Shown here: piece by piece, positions 7,449 through 15,945 of the stretch
Layout of the letters: each line of letters opens with the position of its first letter
Position numbering within the stretch: the first letter of the stretch is position 1
From: Rhodobacteraceae bacterium M385
GTDB lineage: Bacteria > Pseudomonadota > Alphaproteobacteria > Rhodobacterales > Rhodobacteraceae
Assembly: GCA_025141835.1 (NCBI GenBank)
Contig: CP081102.1
Span: forward strand, 620,001-684,000
Direction of reading: 5' to 3'
Length of the DNA stretch: 64,000 bases
The notes under the pieces: model-generated
The model's database searches: none
The model's input: the letters and a program-made list of their open reading frames with translations, nothing else
Told to the model about the DNA's origin: nothing
Program-made: the position numbers and the translations under genes

Positions 7449-9458
7449 GTGCAACATGTTGAAAGTTTCGCAAAGGGCGTGTGGATCGGTCCAGATGCGG
7501 GCGCACGCGCAATCGCGGATGCCTCCACCGGGGAGGTGATCGCCAAGGCGGGCCGTGCGGATTTGGACGTGCAGGGCATGATCGCCTATGGCCGCGAAGT
7601 GGGCGGGCCAGGCCTGCGGGCGATGGATTTCCACGACCGGGCGCGGATGCTGAAGGCGCTGGCGCTTCATCTTAACAAGAACAAACAACGGCTCTACGAC
7701 CTGTCGTTCACCACCGGTGCAACCCAAGCGGACCATGGATTTGACGTGGATGGCGGCATCGGCACGCTGTTTGTCTTCGCCTCCAAGGGGCGGCGGGAAA
7801 TGCCGGAAGGTCATGTCCTGATTGACGGCGGGTTCGAGCAGTTGGGCAAGACCGGCGCTTTCGGCGGTCAGCACATCTACACGCCGAAACTGGGCGTCGC
7901 GTTGCACATCAACGCGTTCAACTTTCCCGTCTGGGGGATGTTGGAAAAGATTGCTCCGGCACTTCTGGCGGGCGTGCCTTCGATCGTGAAACCGGCCACG
8001 GCAACTTGCCACGTGACAGAGCTTTGTGTGAGAATCATGTTGGATGCGGGCGTCCTGCCCGATGGTGCGTTGCAGCTGATAAGCGGCGGTGTCGGTGATG
8101 CGTTGGACCATATGGATGCGCAAGATTCGGTGACTTTTACCGGCTCCGCCAAAACCGCGCGGATGTTGCGCGGGCATCAAGGCTTGCTGGACCGCGCCGT
8201 GCACTTCACGGCGGAACAAGACAGTCTAAACGCCACGATCCTTGGCCCAGATGCTGAGCCGGGTAGCCCTGAATTTGATCTCTTCGTGAAAGAGATCACC
8301 CGAGAGATGACCACGAAAGCGGGCCAGAAATGCACCGCCATTCGACGCATTTTGGCCCCCGAACGGCTTCTCCAGCCCCTGATCGAGGGGCTGTCGGCGC
8401 GGCTTTCCCGCGTTGTCGTGGGCGACCCGCGCCATGAGGGCGTTCGTATGGGGCCCGTCGTGTCGGCGGATCAACGTGAAGACGTGCTGGAAAAGGCCGC
8501 CATTATCGCCAGTGAAGCCGAATGCGTGTTCGAAGGCGAAGTTGCGGGCGACATCGAGAAGGGGGCCTTTGTGTCCCCCAAGCTGTTCCATTGCGCCGAT
8601 CCTGATGCGGCCACGGCCGTCCACGAAACCGAAGCCTTTGGCCCGGTCTCGACCCTGATGGGGTACCGCGATCTGGATCATGCGGTGTCGCTGGTGAACC
8701 GGGGCGGCGGCAGCTTGGTGGCTTCCGTCATTACCCATGACCCTGCCGTGGCACGTGAAGTCGTGACGGGGATCGGCGCTTGGCATGGCCGTGTCTATAT
8801 AAATGACCGTGACAGCATGGCCGAGGCCACAGGCCACGGCGCGCCGATGCCGCATCTGACCCACGGCGGGCCGGGGCGTGCCGGCGGCGGTGAGGAGCTG
8901 GGCGGTATCCGCGCGGTGAAACACTATATGCAGCGGGTGGCGGTCCAGGGCTCTCCCACAATGCTGACTTCGGTCACGGGGCGCTGGCTTCCCGGCGCTG
9001 AAAAGAAACCCGAGGCGCAGCACCCTTTCCAAGTGAAGTTCAACGAGTTGAGCCTAGGGCGCACTCTGCGTACCGAGCCGCGCGAGATTACCTTGGAAGA
9101 CGTCTCGCATTTTGCGGAGTTCACCGGGGACACCTTCTATGCCCACATGGATGAGGCCGCAGCCGAGCGGAACCCGTTCTTTCCGGGCCGCGTCGCCCAT
9201 GGCTACCTGATCCTCAGCTTTGCGGCGGGTCTGTTTGTGGAGCCCGCCGAGGGGCCAGTTCTGGCGAATACCGGGCTGGATAACTTGCGATTCCTGAAGC
9301 CTGTCGTGCCGGGGGACAGCATTGTTGTTGACCTTACGGTAATGGATAGGAAATCTCGGACGGAGGAGTATGGTGAGGTGCGCTGGCACGCAGCGGTCAC
9401 CAATCAGGACGGCGATGCCGTTGCGGAATATGAGTTGTTAACGATGGTCGCGAAATGA
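7449..9458 (+). CDS. paaZ: Bifunctional oxepin-CoA hydrolase / semialdehyde dehydrogenase PaaZ
   Basis: 669 residues. PaaZ opens oxepin-CoA and oxidises the resulting aldehyde. The N-terminal ~520 residues are an aldehyde dehydrogenase domain with the catalytic cysteine at 295 (AGQKCTAIRR) and the general-base glutamate at about 257 (TAEQDSLNA). The C-terminal ~140 residues are a MaoC-like hydratase with Asp561 (EFTGDTFYAH). Cys295 and Asp561 match the E. coli numbering. I start at GTG 7449, with GGGGAGG just upstream; the open frame continues far upstream, but that part is antisense to paaI and paaK. Confidence 0.96.
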   Translation: MQHVESFAKGVWIGPDAGARAIADASTGEVIAKAGRADLDVQGMIAYGREVGGPGLRAMDFHDRARMLKALALHLNKNKQRLYDLSFTTGATQADHGFDVDGGIGTLFVFASKGRREMPEGHVLIDGGFEQLGKTGAFGGQHIYTPKLGVALHINAFNFPVWGMLEKIAPALLAGVPSIVKPATATCHVTELCVRIMLDAGVLPDGALQLISGGVGDALDHMDAQDSVTFTGSAKTARMLRGHQGLLDRAVHFTAEQDSLNATILGPDAEPGSPEFDLFVKEITREMTTKAGQKCTAIRRILAPERLLQPLIEGLSARLSRVVVGDPRHEGVRMGPVVSADQREDVLEKAAIIASEAECVFEGEVAGDIEKGAFVSPKLFHCADPDAATAVHETEAFGPVSTLMGYRDLDHAVSLVNRGGGSLVASVITHDPAVAREVVTGIGAWHGRVYINDRDSMAEATGHGAPMPHLTHGGPGRAGGGEELGGIRAVKHYMQRVAVQGSPTMLTSVTGRWLPGAEKKPEAQHPFQVKFNELSLGRTLRTEPREITLEDVSHFAEFTGDTFYAHMDEAAAERNPFFPGRVAHGYLILSFAAGLFVEPAEGPVLANTGLDNLRFLKPVVPGDSIVVDLTVMDRKSRTEEYGEVRWHAAVTNQDGDAVAEYELLTMVAK

Positions 9459-9485
9459 AGACAGCAACCGAACAAAAGGGCCGCA

Positions 9486-10262
9486 GTGTTGCGTGATCCG
9501 GTTCGGGATCTGGCCGAGGCACTTGCCGCGGACGCGCCTCTTAAGCTGTGGTCGGTTCTGGTGACCTGCCTTGGGGATGTGGGGCGGTCCAGCGGCGCGG
9601 AAGTGTCGGGCATTGTGTTGTCGGCCTTGGTGGAACGGCTTGGACTGCAACCGCAAGCGATGCGGGTGGCGTTGCACCGCTTGAAACGGGACGGTTGGGT
9701 TGAAAGTCGCCGCGACGGGCGCGTGGGATATCACGGCCTGTCTGCGACCGGGTTGAAGCAAGTGGGCGAGGTTGAAGAACGGGTCTATGGGCCCGGCGCC
9801 GGATGCGAAGAATGGTATCTTGTGGGTTTGCCGCCCGATGCGCCCGATGGCTTTGCCTTGCTGCCCAATGGAGCCTCGGCCATCCCGATCTCGCGCAACT
9901 TCGGCTTTGTCGCGGGGACGCTAGAGGGCGTGCCGGACGATTGGATGGTGGCCAAGCCAAGCGACCGGGGCCTGCCGGATTGGGTGCACACTGAGGTCGC
10001 AGAGGCCGCGTGTGAAGACGCATTTGCAGGGCTGGCGAAATTGGTCGGCGTCATCGATACGCTGCCCGAGGCTCCGCTTGATCGGTTCGCGCTTCGGGTG
10101 TTGGTCTTGCACGGCTGGCGTCGGCTTGCCCTCCGCTCCAACCCGGCGGCAGAGGCTGTTTTGGGTGCGGAGAGGGCGGAAATTGCCTGTAGGAAGTGTG
10201 TTCACACACTGCTGGACCAGTTGGGCCCAGTGCAGGAAGAATGGTTGCAGGTGTTGGAATGA
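9486..10262 (+). CDS. paaX: PaaX-family transcriptional regulator
   Basis: 258 residues, shorter than the ~316-residue E. coli protein. The N-terminal winged-helix part matches the PaaX family (PLKLWSVLVTCLGD, LVERLGLQPQAMRVALHRLKRDGWVESRRDGRVGYHGLS). The centre (YLVGLPPDAPDG) and C-terminus (FALRVLVLHGWRRLALR) fit PaaX-like domains. Family members repress paa operons and are released by phenylacetyl-CoA. The start is GTG, 28 bases after paaZ, so the two are probably cotranscribed. Its likely targets are the leftward paa promoters. Confidence 0.88.
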   Translation: MLRDPVRDLAEALAADAPLKLWSVLVTCLGDVGRSSGAEVSGIVLSALVERLGLQPQAMRVALHRLKRDGWVESRRDGRVGYHGLSATGLKQVGEVEERVYGPGAGCEEWYLVGLPPDAPDGFALLPNGASAIPISRNFGFVAGTLEGVPDDWMVAKPSDRGLPDWVHTEVAEAACEDAFAGLAKLVGVIDTLPEAPLDRFALRVLVLHGWRRLALRSNPAAEAVLGAERAEIACRKCVHTLLDQLGPVQEEWLQVLE

Positions 10263-10458
10263 GGCGGTTGCAAACAGTCTTGGCCCCGACAGGCAGCGCA
10301 AGGATTCTATCGGAGGGCCTGCCGCTGTGCAGGGCTCTGTGGAAAGGGTGGCTCTCGGGGGGCACCAAAGCAGAGCAATGGCCCCTGTGGGGTGGGAGCG
10401 AATTTTTATTGCGGAAAGGCCGGTAGAATTGTGCGTTTCGCACAAAAATAGTGACATG

Positions 10459-10473
10459 GCATAACGATTATGC
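10459..10473. promoter_or_regulatory. MarR-type palindrome upstream of dctP
   Basis: GCATAACGATTATGC is a perfect inverted repeat with six-base arms GCATAA/TTATGC around CGA. Its size and symmetry fit a winged-helix dimer such as the MarR protein encoded in the cluster downstream; that link is inference. Confidence 0.45.
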
Positions 10474-10494
10474 TTCATATCCATCAATCTTGTG

Positions 10495-10515
10495 GTTGAG
10501 TAAGGGAAACTCAAC
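10495..10515. promoter_or_regulatory. Second inverted repeat upstream of dctP
   Basis: GTTGAGT and ACTCAAC are perfect seven-base arms around AAGGGAA, about 66 bases before the dctP start. It could be an operator or a leader hairpin; there is no T-run after it. Confidence 0.4.
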
Positions 10516-10580
10516 TGCGCATGTTCCGGGATAGGGCGGCGTGACCGCCTCCGGGAAAAACCACTGGGAGGAAGACCAAC

Positions 10581-11615
10581 ATGATGAACAAAACACTTAT
10601 GACAGCGCTTGGCACTGTTGCCGTGGGCGCGATGGCCGCGTCGGGCGCATTTGCCCAGGAAGTGACCTTGCGGATGCACCAATTCCTGCCCGCGCAGGCG
10701 AACGTGCCGACGCTGGTTCTGGACGTTTGGGCGGACCAGATCGAAGAAGCCTCTGACGGTCGTATCTCGATCGAGCGTTATCCCTCCATGCAGTTGGGTG
10801 GTTCCCCGCCAGAGCTGATGGACCAAGCGATCGACGGTGTTGCCGACATCGTTTGGACCGTGGTTGGCTACACGCCGGGCCGTTTCCCTTCGACCGAAGT
10901 TTTCGAACTGCCGTTCATGGTTGCCGATGCCCGTGCCGCGTCCTGCGCCTACTGGACGATGTATGAGGAAAGCATGCAGGAGGAATTCTCCTCTGTGCAC
11001 CTTCTGGGTACCTGGGTTCACGGCCCTGGTCTGTTCCACACGGCAGATCCTGTCGAGAGCCCTTCTGACCTTGAAGGCATGCAGATCCGTGGCGGTTCCC
11101 GTCTGGTGAACCAATTGCTTGAAGCCACTGGTGCTACGCCGGTCGGGATGCCTGTACCTGCTGTGACCGAGGGGCTTTCGCGCGGTGTTATCGACGGTAC
11201 AACGATCCCTTGGGAAGTTACCGCGTCCTTGCGTGTTGCTGAACTGGTCGAGAACCATACGGAGTTCGAGGGCAACGCGCTGTACAACCTGACCTTCGTT
11301 CTGGCGATGAACAACGAAGCCTATGACTCCATGCCTGCCGATCTTCAGGCAATCGTGGACGAGCATTCTGGCCTTGAGTTCTCGATCTTTGCCGGTGGTA
11401 CGCAGGCTGACGCCGATGGTCCGGCGCGCGATATCGCGGTTGATTTGGGCAACAACATTATCACCATCGATGAGGCAACAGCCCAAGCCGAGTGGATGCC
11501 TGTCGTAGAGCCGATCTACGCGGCGTGGGTTGCTGATCTTGCCGAAAACGGCATGGACGGTCAGGCGTTGATCGACCGTGCAAATGAGCTGATGACTGGC
11601 GAATGCGCTCAGTAA
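10581..11615 (+). CDS. dctP: TRAP transporter substrate-binding protein (DctP family)
   Basis: 344 residues with a signal peptide (cleavage near ASGAFAQ, residue ~26), so it acts in the periplasm and hands substrate to the DctQM permease. Family features are VTLRMHQFLP at the mature start, the central EVFELPFMV segment and GMQIRGGSRLVNQLLEATGA, where the arginine usually binds the substrate carboxylate. An alternative ATG one codon in is equivalent. Its place ahead of an aromatic-acyl-CoA cluster suggests an aromatic or phenylpropanoid acid, but the sequence alone does not give the substrate. Confidence 0.93.
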   Translation: MMNKTLMTALGTVAVGAMAASGAFAQEVTLRMHQFLPAQANVPTLVLDVWADQIEEASDGRISIERYPSMQLGGSPPELMDQAIDGVADIVWTVVGYTPGRFPSTEVFELPFMVADARAASCAYWTMYEESMQEEFSSVHLLGTWVHGPGLFHTADPVESPSDLEGMQIRGGSRLVNQLLEATGATPVGMPVPAVTEGLSRGVIDGTTIPWEVTASLRVAELVENHTEFEGNALYNLTFVLAMNNEAYDSMPADLQAIVDEHSGLEFSIFAGGTQADADGPARDIAVDLGNNIITIDEATAQAEWMPVVEPIYAAWVADLAENGMDGQALIDRANELMTGECAQ

Positions 11616-11630
11616 GCCCCTAGGCAGAAC

Positions 11631-11664
11631 GGGCCACGGCAGATGATCTGCCGTGGCCCTTTTT
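11631..11664 (+). terminator. Strong hairpin between dctP and dctQ
   Basis: GGGCCACGGCAGAT and ATCTGCCGTGGCCC pair perfectly over 14 bases and are followed by TTTTT. It lies directly after dctP and 24 bases before dctQ, so it is probably a leaky terminator or 3' stabiliser that keeps the binding protein more abundant than the permease. Confidence 0.85.
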
Positions 11665-11687
11665 CTACCCAAACTTTCGGAAGTCCC

Positions 11688-12272
11688 ATGCATCGCGCCT
11701 TTATGTCTCTTTCCCGCTTGATGGCTATTCTTGGCGGGATCATGTTGTCTGCCGTCATTCTACTGACAGTTTTCTCTGTCGTTATGCGTGTCCTTGACCG
11801 CCTGTTTCATTGGATGAAAGACGCGGATGTCCTTGCTGGTTTGGGACAATGGATGATCGACGCGGGCGTTGGCCCGATCCTTGGAACGTTCGAGCTGATC
11901 GAGGCCGGCATCGGCTTTGTGATCTTCGCGTTTCTCCCAATTTGCCAGATCACCGGTGGGCACGCGACCGTGGATATTTTCACCTCGCAGATGTCCGAGG
12001 GCACCAACCGCGTTCTTCGCGGGGTGACAGAGGTGATCTTCGCTGCCGTTCTGGTGCTGATCGCAGTGCAGCTTTACGGCGGCATGATGGGGAAACTGAA
12101 TTCGGGCCAGACCACTTTGGAACTGGCCTTCCCGGTTTGGTATTCCTACGCCATTGGCCTTGTAGGCGCGGTTTTGGCGGCCGCGGTCTCGGTCTATTTG
12201 GCAATTATCCGATTGATTGAAATGACGACGGGCCGCGTGATGCTCCCCGCTGATCTGGGAGCAGAGCATTGA
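11688..12272 (+). CDS. dctQ: TRAP transporter small permease subunit (DctQ family)
   Basis: 194 residues with four hydrophobic helices (LSRLMAILGGIMLSAVILL; IEAGIGFVIFAFLPICQI; VIFAAVLVLIAVQLYG; SYAIGLVGAVLAAAVSVYL), the topology of DctQ. It supports assembly and function of the large membrane subunit. I choose the ATG giving MHRAFMSLS; the open frame extends upstream into the dctP hairpin. The stop overlaps the TTG start of dctM. Confidence 0.88.
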   Translation: MHRAFMSLSRLMAILGGIMLSAVILLTVFSVVMRVLDRLFHWMKDADVLAGLGQWMIDAGVGPILGTFELIEAGIGFVIFAFLPICQITGGHATVDIFTSQMSEGTNRVLRGVTEVIFAAVLVLIAVQLYGGMMGKLNSGQTTLELAFPVWYSYAIGLVGAVLAAAVSVYLAIIRLIEMTTGRVMLPADLGAEH

Positions 12273-13870
12273 CTGACCAACTTATCGGGTTCCTCTCATT
12301 CCCTCTGCTTCTCACGATGATATTCCTTCGGGTGCCGATTGGCCTGTCGATGTTTGTCACCGGCTTGATCGGCCTGATCCTTGTGACAGACGGCACGCAG
12401 GTTCCGTTTGGTCGCCTGAAGTCTGAAACCTTCACGACGTTCTCCAGCTACTCGCTGTCGATCATTCCGATGTTCCTGCTGATGGGCCATTTCGCCACTT
12501 TGGGGGGCATGTCCCAAGCCTTGTTCAAAGCGGCTGAGGGCTGGCTTGGCCACCGCAAAGGCGGCGTGGCGATGGCAGCGGTTGGCGCTTGCGCGGGCTT
12601 TGGCGCGATCTGCGGATCGTCCTTGGCTACGGCGGCCACAATGGGCCGGGTGGCCCTGCCCGAGATGCGACGCTACGGCTATGACGGCGGTTTTTCGACG
12701 GCCGTTCTGGCAGCAGGCGGCACCCTTGGCATCCTGATCCCGCCTTCAATCGTACTGGTGATCTACGCCATTTTGGTTGAACAGAACATTGCCAAGCTGT
12801 TCCTTGCGGCCTTCATTCCCGGCATCATTGCGGCGCTTGGCTATGTCCTTGCGATCTCGATCTATGTGCGGCTTTTCCCAGAGCGGGGCGGTGTCATGCC
12901 ACGGGTTCCCTACGCGGAACGCTTTGCGTCTCTGGTCAAGATTTGGCCGGTTCTCATTGTCTTTGGCGCCGTTGTCGGCGGTATTTACGCAGGTTGGTTC
13001 ACCCCGACCGAAGGCGCAGCCGTAGGCGCGCTTGGCACCGGGTTGATCGCTTGGTTCAACGGCGGCCTGACCCGCGTGACCTTGATCGAGAGCTTCACCG
13101 TCACAGCAAGAGCTACGGCGATGATCTTCTTCATCATCCTTGGCGCGGCCTTCTACAACGGTTTCCTCGCCCTGACACAAGTGCCCCAAGGCATCGCGGC
13201 ATGGGTCGGCGACTCGGGCTTTTCGCCCTACATGATCCTCGTCTTGATCCTGATCTTCTATTTGGTGCTTGGTTGCTTCATGGACAGCCTGTCGATGATC
13301 TTGCTGACCATCCCGATTTTCTGGCCGGTGATGCAGGGCTTGGATTTCGGCTTTGTCTCCATGGTCGATCTGCACTCTGCCCGCGCGGTGGAGGCTATGC
13401 TGGCGGTGCCGGATATAACCTCGGGCATGGTCTCCAGTCTGCAAGAAGCCTTTGCCAGCGGCGGCACATTGGATGCAGGCCAGACAGTAGCGATGGGCGC
13501 AATCCAAGGCCATTACGAAATGGCCGATGGAATGCTCAACAGCATCTTCACGACGCTCGCCAATGGGGAAGAACTGGTCCGCGACCAGACTCGTGCTTTG
13601 GAATTGCGTCGGGTCAATGCCGGTGCGCTCAACCGGATCAACTCGGAACTGGTGGCAATCTGGTTCGGCATCCTTGTGCTGATCGTGGTCGAGGTGGGCC
13701 TTATCACGCCACCTGTGGGGATGAACTTGTTCATAATCAACGCGATGGAGAAGACCACCAAAATGACGGACACCTACAAGGCCGTGATGTTCTTTGTGGC
13801 GTCTGATCTGCTGCGGGTGGTTCTGTTGGTTCTATTCCCAATGATTACCTTGATCTTTATCACCTGGTAG
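12269..13870 (+). CDS. dctM: TRAP transporter large permease subunit (DctM family)
   Basis: 533 residues, with about a dozen membrane helices. DctM is the sodium-coupled transport subunit. Conserved elements include the opening FLRVPIGLSMFVTGLIG, GACAGFGAICGSSLATAATM and the C-terminal LITPPVGMNLFIINA. An extra ~100-residue soluble-looking insert (about 370-465, HSARAVEAMLAVPDITSG onward) makes it longer than the common ~430 residues. Members with such inserts exist in marine alphaproteobacteria. It starts with TTG overlapping the dctQ stop. Confidence 0.93.
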   Translation: MTDQLIGFLSFPLLLTMIFLRVPIGLSMFVTGLIGLILVTDGTQVPFGRLKSETFTTFSSYSLSIIPMFLLMGHFATLGGMSQALFKAAEGWLGHRKGGVAMAAVGACAGFGAICGSSLATAATMGRVALPEMRRYGYDGGFSTAVLAAGGTLGILIPPSIVLVIYAILVEQNIAKLFLAAFIPGIIAALGYVLAISIYVRLFPERGGVMPRVPYAERFASLVKIWPVLIVFGAVVGGIYAGWFTPTEGAAVGALGTGLIAWFNGGLTRVTLIESFTVTARATAMIFFIILGAAFYNGFLALTQVPQGIAAWVGDSGFSPYMILVLILIFYLVLGCFMDSLSMILLTIPIFWPVMQGLDFGFVSMVDLHSARAVEAMLAVPDITSGMVSSLQEAFASGGTLDAGQTVAMGAIQGHYEMADGMLNSIFTTLANGEELVRDQTRALELRRVNAGALNRINSELVAIWFGILVLIVVEVGLITPPVGMNLFIINAMEKTTKMTDTYKAVMFFVASDLLRVVLLVLFPMITLIFITW

Positions 13871-13874
13871 ATGA

Positions 13875-13887
13875 TTATACATTATAA
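13875..13887. promoter_or_regulatory. AT-rich palindrome ahead of the SDR gene
   Basis: TTATACATTATAA has perfect five-base arms around CAT. It lies five bases after the dctM stop and 70 bases before the next gene, where an internal promoter or operator could sit. A further inverted repeat, GGTTTCT/AGAAACC at 13889-13912, follows directly and could form a weak hairpin. Confidence 0.4.
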
Positions 13888-13958
13888 CGGTTTCTGACGG
13901 GAGTAAGAAACCAGCGCTTTTCAAGCCGAAGGCGGTCACGCCACAGGGGAGGTATGTG

Positions 13959-14723
13959 ATGAAACTAGACGGGCAATCAGCGATTGTGACGGGTGGGGCC
14001 TCGGGCCTGGGTGAGGCGACAGCCCGCTATCTGGCGGCGCAGGGATGCGACGTGACGGTGCTCGATTTCAACGGCGACCGGGCGCGGGAAGTGGCCGCAG
14101 ACATTGGCGGCTATTCTCAGCAGTGTGACGTCACCGATGCAGAGCAAGCTGCCACCGCTGTCACCAGCGCCATGGCGCGTTTCGGGCAAGCGCCGCGTAT
14201 TTGCGTGAACTGTGCGGGCATCGGCTTTGCTGCCCGGATCGTGGGCCGCGAGGGGAAGACCTCTCTCGATTTGTTCCGTAAGGTGATCGAGGTGAACCTG
14301 ATCGGCACCTATAACGTGATGACCTACGCGGTTCAGGCGATGATGGACCTGCCGCCCTTAGACGATGGCGAACGGGGCGTTGTGATTAATACCGCCTCTG
14401 CCGCGTTCCAGGATGGGCAAGTGGGACAGTCCGCCTACGCTGCCAGCAAGGGAGCGATCGCCAGCATGTGCCTGCCCTTGGCCCGTGAACTTGCCCGGCC
14501 CGGTATCCGCGTAAACGCCATTGCGCCGGGGTTGTTCAATACGCCGATGATGGAAAGCCTGCCGGAAGAAACCACCGCCGCGATTGTGGCCAATGTGCCG
14601 TTTCCGGCGCGGTTGGGGCATCCGGCTGAATTCGGCCAGTTGGTCGCCAGCATTGTCGAGAACCCCTACCTGAACGGCGAGGTCATTCGCCTCGACGGCG
14701 CAACCCGGTTGCCCCCGAAATGA
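13959..14723 (+). CDS. Short-chain dehydrogenase, 3-hydroxyacyl-CoA dehydrogenase type-2-like
   Basis: 254 residues. The Rossmann motif is TGGASGLGEAT and the catalytic part is NTASAAFQDGQVGQSAYAASK (Ser, Tyr-x-x-x-Lys). The overall pattern, including the FNTPMMESLPEE segment, resembles the SDR enzymes that oxidise 3-hydroxyacyl-CoA. GGGGAGG precedes the ATG. It overlaps the next gene by four bases and opens a five-gene run, so its probable job is the second oxidation of a side-chain beta-oxidation route. Confidence 0.85.
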   Translation: MKLDGQSAIVTGGASGLGEATARYLAAQGCDVTVLDFNGDRAREVAADIGGYSQQCDVTDAEQAATAVTSAMARFGQAPRICVNCAGIGFAARIVGREGKTSLDLFRKVIEVNLIGTYNVMTYAVQAMMDLPPLDDGERGVVINTASAAFQDGQVGQSAYAASKGAIASMCLPLARELARPGIRVNAIAPGLFNTPMMESLPEETTAAIVANVPFPARLGHPAEFGQLVASIVENPYLNGEVIRLDGATRLPPK

Positions 14724-15472
14724 GCCTCGATATCGCGATAGAGGGCCGCGTTGCCACGCTGACCCTGAACCGCCCCGACAAGCGCAACGCCATGAATGAT
14801 GCGCTATTGGCCGAGCTTTCCGCCTTTTGCGACACTCCACCGAAGGACGTGCGTGTCGCCATCCTGACCGGGGCCGGGGACCACTTCTGTGCCGGTCTTG
14901 ATCTGGCTGAGCAGCATGACCGTGACCCGGCGGAGGGCATGGCCCATTCCCGTGGCTGGCACCGCGCGTTGGAGCGGGTGCAATTTGGCGGCTTGCCTGT
15001 CGTAACCGCCATGCGCGGCGCGGTGATCGGTGGCGGGCTGGAAGTTGCCAGCGCCTGCCACGTGCGCGTGGCCGGTCCCGATGTGCGGTTTCAGCTGCCT
15101 GAAGGCAAACGCGGCTTCTTTGTGGGCGGTGGCGCAACCGTGCGTGTGGGCAAGATCATCGGGCCAGACAGATTGACCGAGATGATGCTGACGGGCCGCA
15201 CCTATGGCGCGCAAGAAGCTTTGGCCTTGGGGCTTTGCCACTACGTCGTGGATGATCCGTTGGCAAAGGCGCAAGAGCTGGCCGCGCAAATTGCCAGCAA
15301 TGCGAGGATGTCGAACTATTTCGCCATTCATGGTGTCGCCAAGATCAACGCAATGTCCCCGGAAGAGGGCTTCTTCACCGAAGCGCTCTGCACCTCGATG
15401 GCGCAGACCTCGCCCGATGCAAAGGAAGGTTTTCGGGCGTTCCTCGATAAGCGCGTGCCGGAGTTCGAATGA
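14720..15472 (+). CDS. Crotonase-family enoyl-CoA hydratase
   Basis: 250 residues. Crotonase landmarks are LNRPDKRNAMNDALL, the oxyanion-hole segment GDHFCAGLDL and GAVIGGGLEVASACHVRVA. Both glutamates associated with hydratase chemistry in the family have counterparts (GGGLE and QLPEG), so plain hydration of a double bond is plausible. Feruloyl-CoA hydratase/lyase activity cannot be excluded from sequence alone. It overlaps both neighbours by four bases. Confidence 0.86.
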   Translation: MSLDIAIEGRVATLTLNRPDKRNAMNDALLAELSAFCDTPPKDVRVAILTGAGDHFCAGLDLAEQHDRDPAEGMAHSRGWHRALERVQFGGLPVVTAMRGAVIGGGLEVASACHVRVAGPDVRFQLPEGKRGFFVGGGATVRVGKIIGPDRLTEMMLTGRTYGAQEALALGLCHYVVDDPLAKAQELAAQIASNARMSNYFAIHGVAKINAMSPEEGFFTEALCTSMAQTSPDAKEGFRAFLDKRVPEFE

Positions 15473-15945
15473 AGCCCTGTGACACGAGTCTGCGCGGGTT
15501 GGTGGGCTACAATGTGAAGCGCGCGAACTCGGCCCTTTTGGTCGGCGTGGGTAAGGTGCTGAAGCCCTTCGGGCTGCGCCGCACGACATTTTCCGCCCTG
15601 TCCGTGATCGCGCAAAATGAGGGGATCAAGCAATCCGATCTGGCGGCAGTTCTGGCGATTGAGCGGCCCAATCTGGTGCAAATTCTGGACGAGTTACAAA
15701 AGCCGGGCCTGATTACGCGGGCCCGAGATGCAAATGACCGCCGCGCGTACCGCCTTACGGCAACCACTGCTGGGATCGAGAAGATCGCAGCCGCAGGCGA
15801 GAGCTTGCGGGCCTTTGACGAGCATTTGACCAAAGGCATGTCAGCAGATGAACGCGCGGCATTGATCGCTGCGTTGCGCCGCGTGGAGGACAATGGCGCA
15901 GAGGCTTGGGAGGGCCGAGATGTTGAACAAGTATCAACCACATGA
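15469..15945 (+). CDS. MarR-family transcriptional regulator
   Basis: 158 residues. The winged-helix core reads TTFSALSVIAQNEGIKQSDLAAVL, then ERPNLVQILDELQKPGLI and the wing RDANDRRAYRLTAT, classic MarR. It is embedded inside the catabolic run. In Rhodopseudomonas palustris the p-coumarate cluster is controlled by the MarR protein CouR, which releases DNA on p-coumaroyl-CoA. A CouR-like role here is an inference from context. Confidence 0.88.
   Translation: MKPCDTSLRGLVGYNVKRANSALLVGVGKVLKPFGLRRTTFSALSVIAQNEGIKQSDLAAVLAIERPNLVQILDELQKPGLITRARDANDRRAYRLTATTAGIEKIAAAGESLRAFDEHLTKGMSADERAALIAALRRVEDNGAEAWEGRDVEQVSTT

Larger units (their letters stand above)
10263..10580. other. Intergenic region carrying the TRAP-operon promoter
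   Basis: A stretch of 318 bases without a gene. It holds two inverted repeats, described separately, ahead of dctP, and an A/T-rich section near 10440-10490 suitable for a promoter. A GGGAGGA ribosome-binding site lies just before the dctP start. Confidence 0.5.

Noticed and set aside
9921..11693. A 590-residue open frame on the minus strand across paaX and dctP.
   Set aside because: It is the reverse complement of well-supported genes; long antisense frames are expected in high-GC DNA and it shows no family motif.
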